A stretch of DNA of 11,434 nt from Actinomycetota bacterium. Its GTDB lineage: Bacteria; Actinomycetota; Actinomycetes; Streptosporangiales; Streptosporangiaceae. The notes under the pieces were generated by a model. That model was not told the DNA's origin, ran no database searches, and saw nothing but the letters and a program-made list of their open reading frames with translations. Shown here piece after piece: positions 1 through 6,862 of this stretch (positions are counted from its first letter, which is position 1; each line of letters opens with the position of its first letter). The position numbers and the translations under genes are program-made. The stretch spans positions 1 to 11,434 of the forward strand of contig QGUZ01000153.1 of assembly GCA_003242605.1 (NCBI GenBank), in the 5' to 3' direction.

Positions 1-1
1 G

Positions 2-232
2 CCCTGGCCGACCGTGCTCTTCCTCGGCGGGGTGGCCGCCGGGCTGCTCACCGCGCTCGCCGCCCGCCTCGCCGCCTGGGCGGGCGGCCGCCGCCGGGCC
101 CGCCGTACCGCCCGGCGGCTGCACACGGCGGTGGAACGCGTCGGCCGCGACCTGGTGCTCGCCCCGGTCGCGGCCGAGCTCGAACGGCACCGCCGGTTCG
201 CCCGCCACGTGGCCGTGGCCCGGGCGGCCTGA
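2..232 (+). CDS. C-terminal end of a membrane protein, probably a YfjP/dynamin-like GTPase (5' part outside window)
   Basis: The reading frame is open from the first complete codon of the window and ends in TGA at 230-232, so the gene starts upstream of the window. The visible 76 residues begin with a hydrophobic stretch (WPTVLFLGGVAAGLLTALAA), which would form a membrane segment. An arginine-rich turn follows, then an amphipathic helical tail ending in RHVAVARAA. As I remember them, actinobacterial YfjP-type GTPases end the same way, with a C-terminal membrane hairpin and then a basic, alanine-rich tail. The G-domain that would prove this is not visible. The frame is real: third codon positions are nearly all G or C, and it stops 24 bp before the convergent GH115 gene. 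A GTG inside the frame at 14 is not a start, because the frame continues upstream without a stop. Confidence 0.6.
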   Translation, partial: PWPTVLFLGGVAAGLLTALAARLAAWAGGRRRARRTARRLHTAVERVGRDLVLAPVAAELERHRRFARHVAVARAA

Positions 233-256
233 GGGCTCACGCGGCGGGCGGCGCCG

Positions 257-3200
257 TCAGCGGCCCGCGCGCTTGCTCTCCGGCGGGCCGAGGTAGCTGG
301 GCTTCAGCCCACCGGTGTCGATCTCGAGCCGCTGCAGGATCACCGTCGGGTCGACCATCCAGAACTTGAGCGTGTGCACGCCCGGGCGGTCGATTTTGTG
401 CACGGTCGTGGTGACGTTGATGTTGTCGGAGGTGTTGCGCTCCCACTGGCGGTTCATCGCGGTGTCGTCCGCCCCGGTGGCCTTGATGACGTCCACCACC
501 TGCGGCCGCTGGTCGTCGAACGACACCGCGTACCGCAGGCCCTCGGTGGGCAGCACGTTGTTCCGCGGCGACAGGTGCGCGGTCACCTTCACCTCACCGG
601 CGGTGAACAGCGTCACCGTGTACTCCAGCCGCGGCGAGTTCCCGCCCGGGGTCACGCTGGCGGCCGTCTGCGGCCACGGGGTCATGCCGTGCCGGGTCTT
701 GCCGATGTCCGGGATGAGCCGCCACTGCACCCCCTTGCCGTTCACCGCGCGGCTGTGGTTGTGGCCCTCGATCGAGACGTACCCGCTCGCCTCGATGAAG
801 CCCTTCGGCCCGCCCCGCGGCACCTCCGGGTTCTCCACCACGGCAATGACGTCGACGCGCGCGCCGTTCGGGCCGGACACGGTGATCGGCACCTCGGTGC
901 GGCCCTTGGGCGCGCGGGCCCAGTCGACCTTCACCTCGAGCCGGACCTCCTTGTCCACCCGCCCGGAGGAGGGGGTGACGTGCACCCACGGCACCGCCGG
1001 CCGGGCGGTGTACGCGAACGGGACCGTGCCGCGGTTGAACACCTCGATGTACTGGGTGGGCCGGGTCTGGTACGGGCTGAACGCGGGCAGCACCGCCCGC
1101 TCCGACCGCTCGCCGGGCCACCACTTCTCCGAGCCGTCGATCGCCACGCCCATCTCGGCGCGGTCCGGCACCTCGATGCGCTTCAGGTGCGGGTAGAACG
1201 CGTCGGGCAGCGCGACGTGGTCGGGGGTCTGCGGCTGCTGCCAGCCGGCGTCCGGGCCGTACCGCTCGCGGTCGCCGTACCCGATCTTGGGCTGGAGCTG
1301 GAAGTCCTTCCACTTCCCGCCCGCGACCTGGGTGTTCCAGTACTCGTTGAGCCGCTGGTCGATGGCGAAGTGCCGCTCGGCGAGGTCGGCGTAGTCGTTG
1401 GTCGCCGCCCGGCCCTGCTCGGCGTAGCGGATGTTGGTGAACTGCGCCCGGCGCAGCTCGTACAGGTTCGCGGTCGCCTTCACCTGGTAGTAGACGAGCT
1501 GGTAGTAGGCGTCGTCCCAGGCCTTCGGCAGCCGCTTGCGGATCTTCTCGGCCTTGTCGGCGAGCTTCAGCCACTCCTCGGTGACCCGGTCCATCTCCCG
1601 GTACTCGGTGAGCCGGAACGGGCTCGCCTCGTCGTCGTACACGACCGCCTCGGGGTCGGTCGTGATGTCCTTGGCCGGGTCGACCGTGATCAGCCGGTTG
1701 GTGAGCTCGGGCTTGCGCCGCGACTGCAGCCGGCCGTACTCGTAGAGCACGTCGGCGATCTCGCCGGCGAGCTCGGGGCCGAAGTTCTGCCGGGCGTACT
1801 CGCGGATCCAGTCGTCGATCCGGTCGAGCGGGATCGCGTCCGGGTTCCACGCGTAGTCGAGGAAGAACTGCAGCGGCAGCTCCATCGTCTTCATGTCGCC
1901 GGCGTTCACCACCCACAGCCGGTCCACGCCGTAGCTGTAGACGAGGTGGAGCTGCTCCCAGGTGTTGGGCAGGCTGATCGTGTCGACCCACTTGTAGTTG
2001 CGGCCGCCGCCGACGTAGTCGAAGTGGTAGTAGATGCCGTAGCCGCCGCTGCGCTTCGGCAGCCTGCGGTCCGGCAGCTTCCGCATGTTGCCCCAGTTGT
2101 CGTCGCAGAAGACGACGGTGACGTCGTCCGGCGGGCGCAGGCCCTTGTCCCAGTAGCGCTGGACCTCCTTGTAGAGGGTCTGCACCTGCGGGATCTTGGT
2201 GATGTCGCCGCCCATCTCCCGCTGCAGGATCTCCCGCTGCGCGGCGATGATGCTCTCCATCAGCTCGATGCCGTCGCCGTCGGGCAGGCTGGTGTCGCCG
2301 TTGCCGCGCATGCCGAGGGTGACCACGCCCTCGAAGCCCTGCTCCTTCATGCGGCGGATGCCCTCGGCCCAGTACTTCTTGATGGCCTCGCCGTTACGGC
2401 GGAAGCTCCACTCGCCGTTGCCGCCGTACGGGTCGCCCTCGCCGGGCCTGGCGTGCCGGTTCCACTCCTCGATGCCGCGCATCATCGGCGCCTCGTGCGA
2501 GGTGCCGATCACGATGCCGTACTCCTTGGCGACCTCGTGGTTGCGCGGATCGTCCTCGGCGAACGCCCGGCCCCACACCGCGGGCCACAGGTAGTTCGCC
2601 TTGAGGCGGAGCATCAGCTCGAACACCTTGGCGTAGAAGTCGGCGTTGAAGCCGCCCGGGTAGCCGGGGGCCTTGCCCGGGCCGAAGTACTGGGGCGCCC
2701 AGGTGCCGAGGTTGGGGTTCTCGTCGTTGATGAAGAACCCGCGGTACTTGACCTTCGGGGTGCCCTGGGTGTGCCGGCCGGGCAGCACGTAGAGGGCGTC
2801 CTGGTGCCGGGCGGGCACGTCGTCCCACCAGTACCAGGGGGAGACGCCGATCTCCTTCGACACGTCGTAGATGCCGTAGATCGTGCCGCGCTGGTCGCTG
2901 CCGGCGATGACGAACGCGCGGGACACGCCGGGCATGGGGTTGGGCACGACCTGCTCGAGGGAGGTCTCCCACTTGCCCTCGATGCCCTTCACATCGAGCT
3001 TGCGGTCGCGCACCAGCTTGTCGATGAGCGGGCTCTTGCCGATCGTGCCGATGATCACCACGTCGCGGCCGGTGGGCACCCGGTCCTTGACGATCTCGGG
3101 CTCGACGTCGGTGACCCGCTTGATGTCGGCCTGAAGGTCGCCGACCGCGCGCTTGACGCCGGGGTGGTCGGCCTCGCTCACCACGAGCGTGGCCGCCTCG

Positions 3201-3436
3201 CCGTCCGCGACGAGCGGGAAGCGCCCCGGGCCGGGGACGTTGACGATGTACGTGCCGGGGCCGGGCGATGGCTTTCCGCCGCCTGCGCCGGCGGTCGTGG
3301 GTTCGGGGGTCCGTGGTGCGCCGGTGGTGGCGGCGTGCGCCGGGGGAACGAGCGCCGCCAGCATGAGGAGCGGAAGCAGCAGCGGAAGCGCCCGGCGCCT
3401 CCGCGCGCCCGGTGGGCCGGTGCGGAGCCTTCTCAT
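257..3436 (-). CDS. Secreted glycoside hydrolase family 115 alpha-(4-O-methyl)glucuronidase
   Basis: The 1059-aa protein is predicted to remove (4-O-methyl)glucuronic acid side chains from xylan outside the cell. Residues 1-35 are a Sec-type signal peptide: RR/RRRR-rich n-region, LPLLLPLLMLAALV core, and AHA cleavage site before ATTGAP. The catalytic region (about 60-560) carries GH115 blocks: YRGFFINDENPNLGTW at 231-246, NYLWPAVWGR at 281-290, GTSHEAPM at 311-318, LGMRGNGD at 374-381, FCDDNWGNMRK at 443-453, and YYHFDYVGGGRNYKWV at 469-484. A helical region follows (560-720), then beta-rich domains. The C-terminal one (about 878-1040, with the block around GYVSIEGHNHSRAVNGKGVQW) matches the GH115 C-terminal domain. 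The start at 3436 is chosen because GGGAG sits about 8 nt upstream and the signal peptide begins there. The frame stays open 40 codons further, but that stretch overlaps the promoter at 3537-3566. The gene is monocistronic and converges on the GTPase-like gene. I know the family; substrate preference within it is inferred. Confidence 0.93.
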   Translation of the reverse strand: MRRLRTGPPGARRRRALPLLLPLLMLAALVPPAHAATTGAPRTPEPTTAGAGGGKPSPGPGTYIVNVPGPGRFPLVADGEAATLVVSEADHPGVKRAVGDLQADIKRVTDVEPEIVKDRVPTGRDVVIIGTIGKSPLIDKLVRDRKLDVKGIEGKWETSLEQVVPNPMPGVSRAFVIAGSDQRGTIYGIYDVSKEIGVSPWYWWDDVPARHQDALYVLPGRHTQGTPKVKYRGFFINDENPNLGTWAPQYFGPGKAPGYPGGFNADFYAKVFELMLRLKANYLWPAVWGRAFAEDDPRNHEVAKEYGIVIGTSHEAPMMRGIEEWNRHARPGEGDPYGGNGEWSFRRNGEAIKKYWAEGIRRMKEQGFEGVVTLGMRGNGDTSLPDGDGIELMESIIAAQREILQREMGGDITKIPQVQTLYKEVQRYWDKGLRPPDDVTVVFCDDNWGNMRKLPDRRLPKRSGGYGIYYHFDYVGGGRNYKWVDTISLPNTWEQLHLVYSYGVDRLWVVNAGDMKTMELPLQFFLDYAWNPDAIPLDRIDDWIREYARQNFGPELAGEIADVLYEYGRLQSRRKPELTNRLITVDPAKDITTDPEAVVYDDEASPFRLTEYREMDRVTEEWLKLADKAEKIRKRLPKAWDDAYYQLVYYQVKATANLYELRRAQFTNIRYAEQGRAATNDYADLAERHFAIDQRLNEYWNTQVAGGKWKDFQLQPKIGYGDRERYGPDAGWQQPQTPDHVALPDAFYPHLKRIEVPDRAEMGVAIDGSEKWWPGERSERAVLPAFSPYQTRPTQYIEVFNRGTVPFAYTARPAVPWVHVTPSSGRVDKEVRLEVKVDWARAPKGRTEVPITVSGPNGARVDVIAVVENPEVPRGGPKGFIEASGYVSIEGHNHSRAVNGKGVQWRLIPDIGKTRHGMTPWPQTAASVTPGGNSPRLEYTVTLFTAGEVKVTAHLSPRNNVLPTEGLRYAVSFDDQRPQVVDVIKATGADDTAMNRQWERNTSDNINVTTTVHKIDRPGVHTLKFWMVDPTVILQRLEIDTGGLKPSYLGPPESKRAGR

Positions 3437-3490
3437 TTCGCGACTCCCGGTTGGAGGGGTGACCAGTGTCGGCGAAACATCCGCGCGGAG

Positions 3491-3517
3491 GTTTCGAAAC
3501 TGCTCTGAAATTTTTTC
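3491..3517. promoter_or_regulatory. Putative GAAA/TTTC-type operators in the GH115 leader
   Basis: GTTTCGAAAC at 3491-3500 is a perfect 10-bp palindrome. GAAATTTTTTC at 3507-3517 has arms GAAA/TTTC around TTT, and a further CGAAAC half-site lies at 3473-3478. They fall roughly between +14 and +57 of the predicted transcript, where a repressor would block RNA polymerase. GAAAnTTTC-like repeats have been described upstream of streptomycete xylanase and cellulase genes (established knowledge). That this gene belongs to such a regulon is inference. Confidence 0.5.
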
Positions 3518-3536
3518 GGCGCGCCAAATTACCGAG

Positions 3537-3566
3537 AGCGTAGATCGATTCGACAAGGAAGGTCAA
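3537..3566 (-). promoter_or_regulatory. Promoter of the GH115 gene (sigma-70/HrdB type)
   Basis: On the minus strand TTGACC (3561-3566) is followed after 18 nt by TACGCT (3537-3542). This fits the actinobacterial TTGAC and TAnnnT consensus. Transcription would start near 3530, giving a leader of about 95 nt before the ATG at 3436. Not tested against a genome-wide promoter model. Confidence 0.6.
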
Positions 3567-3572
3567 CAAGGT

Positions 3573-3592
3573 CCTGACAGGACCCTGTCAGG
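3573..3592. promoter_or_regulatory. Palindromic site directly upstream of the GH115 -35 box
   Basis: CCTGACAGGACCCTGTCAGG is a perfect inverted repeat with 8-bp arms (CCTGACAG / CTGTCAGG) around GACC. It ends 6 bp before the -35 hexamer, about -43 to -62 relative to the predicted start of transcription. That position suits an activator or an upstream repressor site. No T-run follows, so a terminator is less likely. The regulator is unknown. Confidence 0.55.
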
Positions 3593-3877
3593 CGCGCAGG
3601 TTCACCAAGGCGCCCCAACGGCCCCCGCGGATGGGCGCACGACGTCCTTCGGCGCGGCCTCGAGACGGCGCGCGCCGTGCCGTACCCGGCCGACGGCCCA
3701 CGCGCATCGCCCGGACGCGCACGGCGACGCCGTCGGCCGTTGCCGTCACGCTCGGATGTCGGGCCGCGGATGTCCGGCCGGCCCAGGCCGCTCAGCGGGC
3801 CGCGTCCCGCACGCGATCGGGCGCCGGGGCCAAGCCCCTCCCGCCCCGGGCCCCGCGTGCGCGACCGCCCCGCGCGG
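3593..3877. other. Intergenic region between the GH115 promoter and the 86-aa gene
   Basis: No convincing gene lies here; frames on either strand lack ribosome binding sites and recognisable protein features. The stretch holds inverted repeats, listed separately, and the near-duplicated words GGATGTCGGGCCG and GGATGTCCGGCCG around 3753-3783. Confidence 0.5.
3687..3739. terminator. Long GC-rich stem-loop downstream of the 86-aa gene
   Basis: An 11-bp perfect stem is formed by CGGCCGACGGC (3687-3697) and GCCGTCGGCCG (3729-3739) with a 31-nt loop. It lies about 140 nt past the stop of the minus-strand 86-aa gene and ahead of the GH115 control region, so it could end read-through. There is no U-tract, as is common in high-GC actinobacteria. 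It could instead be a protein-binding site. Confidence 0.4.
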
Positions 3878-3879
3878 TC
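3863..3879. terminator. Small stem-loop overlapping the stop of the 86-aa gene
   Basis: GACCGC and GCGGTC form a perfect 6-bp stem around CCCGC. The stem overlaps the minus-strand stop codon (TGA, 3878-3880). A second 5-bp hairpin (GGGGC-CAA-GCCCC) follows about 25 nt downstream. Short stems like these are frequent in such GC-rich DNA, so this call is weak. Confidence 0.25.
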
Positions 3880-4138
3880 ACCACTCCTCGGGCGGCAGCT
3901 CGATGCCCTCGAGCCGGTCGTAGATCACCTTCTCGTCGGCCATCCGGATCACGAGCACCCGCCGGGCGAGGCCCGCCTTCTCCAGCGCGCGAGCGGACTC
4001 CATGGCGTACTTGGCGTAGTGGTAGCGGTCCCGCGTGCTGCCGAAGGACTCGCCCCGCTCGCACACCACCTCGTAGCGGTCCGGCGGCCAGACCGGCGGC
4101 AGGCCGTCCCCCACTCGTCGCTCCGAGAGCATCGTCAT
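3878..4138 (-). CDS. Conserved-looking 86-aa protein of unknown function
   Basis: I do not recognise this protein. It has no signal peptide, membrane segment or cysteine pair; Cys26 is the only cysteine. It is acidic at the end (LEGIELPPEEW). Its core runs RYEVVCERGESFGSTRDRYHYAKYAMESARALEKAGLARRVLVIRMADEKVIYD, split here only by description: a strand (22-27), a long helix (about 40-56) and a strand (60-66). This gives a compact beta-alpha-beta look. The ATG at 4136-4138 is chosen because GGGGGA stands 4 nt upstream; a second ATG follows two codons later. The frame is open further upstream, but the extra residues have poor third-position GC. A possible -10 (TACTAT) lies about 40 nt upstream at 4182-4187. 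The strong codon bias supports a real gene. Its neighbours do not share an obvious function with it. Confidence 0.65.
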   Translation of the reverse strand: MTMLSERRVGDGLPPVWPPDRYEVVCERGESFGSTRDRYHYAKYAMESARALEKAGLARRVLVIRMADEKVIYDRLEGIELPPEEW

Positions 4139-4278
4139 CGTTCCCCCACCCCGGTCTAGGCCCTGTTCTAAGCCATAGATAGTACAAAGCCCGGTAAGGC
4201 GTGTTGACGCGTACCGCGGCAAACGGCGCGTGAACCCTCACCACCATCGACTCCGTTCCGGGTTCGGGATCACCCTCC

Positions 4279-4342
4279 GGTACGGCCTCCGCCCGGCCCG
4301 CGGTTCACTCCGCCGCGGGGCCGGGCGTGCGCCGTGCCGTAC
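4279..4342 (-). terminator. Large inverted-repeat terminator after the acyl-CoA ligase gene
   Basis: The inner stem pairs GCCCGGCCCGCGG (4291-4303) with CCGCGGGGCCGGGC (4313-4326), 13 bp with one bulged G, around a 9-nt loop. An outer pair, GGTACGGC (4279-4286) with GCCGTACC (4335-4342), extends the cruciform. It begins 8 nt past the ligase stop. There is no U-tract. Confidence 0.7.
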
Positions 4343-4349
4343 CGTACGG

Positions 4350-5840
4350 TCACCCGTGCCGCTCGCGGAGCACATGCTTGAGGATCTTGCCGGAACCGTT
4401 ACGCGGCAGGGCGTCCACGAACTCCACGTGCTTCGGGATCTTGTAACGCGCCAGGCGGCCGTCGAAGAACTTGATGATCTCCTCGGCCGTGGCGGTCATG
4501 CCGGGGCGCAGCACCACGATCGCCTTGCCCACCTCGCCCCAGCGCTCGTCGGGCACGCCGATCACCGCGCACTCGGCGACCGCCGGGTGCCCGTAGAGCA
4601 CCTCCTCGACCTCGGCCGGGTAGATGTTCTCCCCGCCCGAGATGATCATGTCCTTGAGGCGGTCGGCGATCCGGGCGTACCCCTCCTCGTCCTTGACCGC
4701 GATGTCGCCGGAGTGGAACCAGCCGTCGCGCAGCGCCTCGGCGGTCGCCTCGGGCTTGTTCCAGTAGCCGAGCATGACGTTCGGCCCCTGCACGATCACC
4801 TCGCCCGGCTCGCCGGGGGCGGCGTCCCGGCCGTCCGCGGTGACCACGCGCACGTCGGTGAAGAACGACGGCACCCCGGCGGTGCCCGCCTTGCGCACCG
4901 AGTCCTCGGCGCTGAGGAACAGCGCGCCCGGCGAGGTCTCGGTCATGCCGTACCCCTGCAGGAAGGTGAGGCCGCGCTCCTGGTAGCGGCGGATCAGCGG
5001 CTCGGGCACCGGCGCGCCGCCGCACAGCAGGTTGCGCAGGCTCGACAGGTCGGCGGTGTCCCAGCGCGGGGACTGCGCGATGAAGTTGAACATAGCCGGC
5101 ACCCCGAACATGATCGTGACCCGCTCGGACTCGATCAGGTCGTAGGTGCGGTCCACGTCGAACGACGCCTCGAGGATCGACCGGCCGCCCTTGATCAGGG
5201 TCGGCAGCAGGGTCTGGGCGAGCGCGGCGATGTGGAACAGCGGGGCGCTGATCAGCGTGACCTCGCTGCTGGTGAGGTCCACGTCGACCAGCAGGTTGTA
5301 GGTGTTCCACGTCAGGTTGCCGTGGCTGAGCATGGCGCCCTTGGGCTTGCCGGTGGTGCCCGAGGTGTACATGATCAGGCAGAGGTCGCCGAGGGAGACC
5401 TCCTCGTCGATCGGCTCCGGCGCGCCCGAGGCGACCAGCTTCTCGTACTCGCCGCTCTCGTCGTCGACGATCGTGCGCTTGACCCTGAGCTGCTCGGCCA
5501 TGTGGCGGTGCGACCGCCCGCAGATGAGCAGCTCGGCCCCGCTGTCGTCGAGGATGTACTGGAGTTCGGGGGCGGTGAGCCGGTGGTTGAGCGGTACGAA
5601 CACCGCGCCGAGCAGGCCGAGGGCGAACAGCGTCTCCGCGTAGGAGGTGTGGTTGACGCCGAGGTAGGCGACCCGGTCGCCGCGCCGGATGCCGAGGCCG
5701 CGGAGGGCGTTGGCGAGCCGGTCGACCCGCTCGGCGAGCTCGGCGTAGGTGAGGTCGCGGCCGTCGCAGGTGAGTGCCACCTTCTTCGGTGTCATCCGGG
5801 CCCGCCGCCGGGGCCAGGACCCGATGCCCTGATTGCGCAT
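4350..5840 (-). CDS. Acyl-CoA ligase (AMP-binding, FadD/feruloyl-CoA-synthetase type)
   Basis: This 496-aa cytoplasmic ANL-superfamily enzyme is predicted to activate a carboxylic acid with ATP to an acyl-adenylate and then to the CoA thioester. All core motifs are present: phosphate-binding YTSGTTGKPKG at 158-168, GYGMTE at 296-301, GWFHSGDIA at 373-381 with the ribose-binding Asp379, hinge RLKDMIISGGENIYPAE at 394-410, and catalytic lysine Lys485 in NGSGK. The N-terminus (MRNQGIGSWPRRRARMTP) is of a kind I associate with actinobacterial acyl-CoA synthetases, including feruloyl-CoA-type ones. The substrate could therefore be a fatty acid or an aromatic acid; the sequence alone does not decide. 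The ATG at 5838-5840 has a strong site, AAGGAG, 6 nt upstream. The gene lies 41 bp behind the PaaX-type regulator on the same strand, so the two are probably cotranscribed. A strong terminator follows. Confidence 0.92.
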   Translation of the reverse strand: MRNQGIGSWPRRRARMTPKKVALTCDGRDLTYAELAERVDRLANALRGLGIRRGDRVAYLGVNHTSYAETLFALGLLGAVFVPLNHRLTAPELQYILDDSGAELLICGRSHRHMAEQLRVKRTIVDDESGEYEKLVASGAPEPIDEEVSLGDLCLIMYTSGTTGKPKGAMLSHGNLTWNTYNLLVDVDLTSSEVTLISAPLFHIAALAQTLLPTLIKGGRSILEASFDVDRTYDLIESERVTIMFGVPAMFNFIAQSPRWDTADLSSLRNLLCGGAPVPEPLIRRYQERGLTFLQGYGMTETSPGALFLSAEDSVRKAGTAGVPSFFTDVRVVTADGRDAAPGEPGEVIVQGPNVMLGYWNKPEATAEALRDGWFHSGDIAVKDEEGYARIADRLKDMIISGGENIYPAEVEEVLYGHPAVAECAVIGVPDERWGEVGKAIVVLRPGMTATAEEIIKFFDGRLARYKIPKHVEFVDALPRNGSGKILKHVLRERHG

Positions 5841-5881
5841 CTGCTGCTCCTTGCTACACGGCAGCCCGCTCCCGAGAGCGG

Positions 5882-6733
5882 CTACCTGGGGGGATCGGCG
5901 TCAGGAACCGTGTCGAGGATCTGGGAGGCGACCCGCGTCGCCTCCGGCCGGAAGCGCCGGTACAGCTCGTGGCAGACGCGCTGGGCCCGCTCGGCCGGCC
6001 AGTCCGGAGGCAGGTAGCGCAGCGGCAGCCGGGGGTCGGACCGGATGATCTGCAGCCACTCGGTGAGCATCACCAGCGACCGGACCAGGTGGTCGGCGGC
6101 CTCCGGAAGCGGGTCGGGGCGGTCCCAGCGGTCGAGGAAGGCGCGGTAGCGCCGCTCCAGGCCCTCCAGGTCGTAGGCGTCCTGGATGAGCCGGCGCATG
6201 TCGGTCGGCGGCAGCGGCTCGGCGGCGAACACCTTCATGTTCGCCTGCGGGCCGAGGTCCTTGACGATCTCGGTGACGTCGACCTCGGACGGGGCGATCC
6301 ACAGGCCGTTCTGCAGCGGGCCGAACCCGGCCCAGATGAGCCGGGACCGCAGCTCGTGCCGCTCCCGCTGCCACGACTCGGGGAGCGAGAAGCCGATCAG
6401 CGTCCAGCGGTCCCGCTCGTCGGTGTTGACCACCCCGGTACGCCAGACGCGCTGCTCGCCGTCCTTGAGGATGTCCACGGTGCGGCGGGTGAGGCCGAAG
6501 TACATGCGGCGGCCCTGCCGCTGGCGGCGCAGCAGCCCGCGGTTCACCATGCGGGTGAGCGTCGAGCGCGTCGCCTCGGCGGAGACCCCCACCCGGGCGA
6601 ACACCTCGATGAAGCTGCCGGAGAACACGCAGATGTCGCTGCCGTAGACGTGGTTCCCGAGGAAGGTGAGCATCACCGCCTGGGGCCGTAGACCCGCGCC
6701 CACGGCAGTCGCCTCCTGCGTCCGCACCGCCAC
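5882..6733 (-). CDS. PaaX-family transcriptional regulator
   Basis: This 283-aa DNA-binding protein probably represses the downstream acyl-CoA ligase until an acyl-CoA inducer appears. In the E. coli PaaX model, phenylacetyl-CoA releases the repressor. The N-terminal winged helix (about 15-85) shows RPQAVMLTFLGNHVYG and then EATRSTLTRMVNRGLL, followed by the basic wing RRQRQGRRMYFGLT. The central Cas2-like domain (about 105-175) contains RDRWTLIGFSLPE and GFGPLQNGLWIAP. The C-terminal helical PaaX domain (about 180-272) includes RRYRAFLDRW. The GTG at 6731-6733 is chosen because a perfect AGGAGG (6739-6744) lies 5 nt upstream. The frame is open to a TTG at 6799, but that extension would swallow the ribosome binding site and the palindrome at 6766-6782. 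The ligand is unknown; the adjacent ligase suggests its product. Confidence 0.9.
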   Translation of the reverse strand: MAVRTQEATAVGAGLRPQAVMLTFLGNHVYGSDICVFSGSFIEVFARVGVSAEATRSTLTRMVNRGLLRRQRQGRRMYFGLTRRTVDILKDGEQRVWRTGVVNTDERDRWTLIGFSLPESWQRERHELRSRLIWAGFGPLQNGLWIAPSEVDVTEIVKDLGPQANMKVFAAEPLPPTDMRRLIQDAYDLEGLERRYRAFLDRWDRPDPLPEAADHLVRSLVMLTEWLQIIRSDPRLPLRYLPPDWPAERAQRVCHELYRRFRPEATRVASQILDTVPDADPPR

Positions 6734-6765
6734 GACATCCTCCTGTTGCGGTCGCCATGCTCTCA

Positions 6766-6782
6766 CAAAGTTGGGCACTTTG
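6766..6782. promoter_or_regulatory. Putative operator upstream of the PaaX-family gene
   Basis: CAAAGT (6766-6771) and ACTTTG (6777-6782) form a perfect inverted repeat around TGGGC, 32 bp upstream of the GTG start. It is AT-richer than its surroundings, and a second, short repeat (GACA-CT-TGTC) follows at 6785-6794. Autoregulation by the PaaX-like protein would be typical, but this is inference. The site does not match the E. coli PaaX box as I remember it. Confidence 0.45.
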
Positions 6783-6862
6783 GCGACACTTGTCAGCAAA
6801 ATGCCCTACGAAGGCCCGTCCGTCCCGTTCCGCACGCGTCGCCGGCCGCGCCATCGCACCGG

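Noticed and set aside
374..3508. Long plus-strand frame opposite the GH115 gene
   Set aside because: It is an antisense shadow of a high-GC gene; the product is a low-complexity valine/arginine/leucine/histidine string without motifs.
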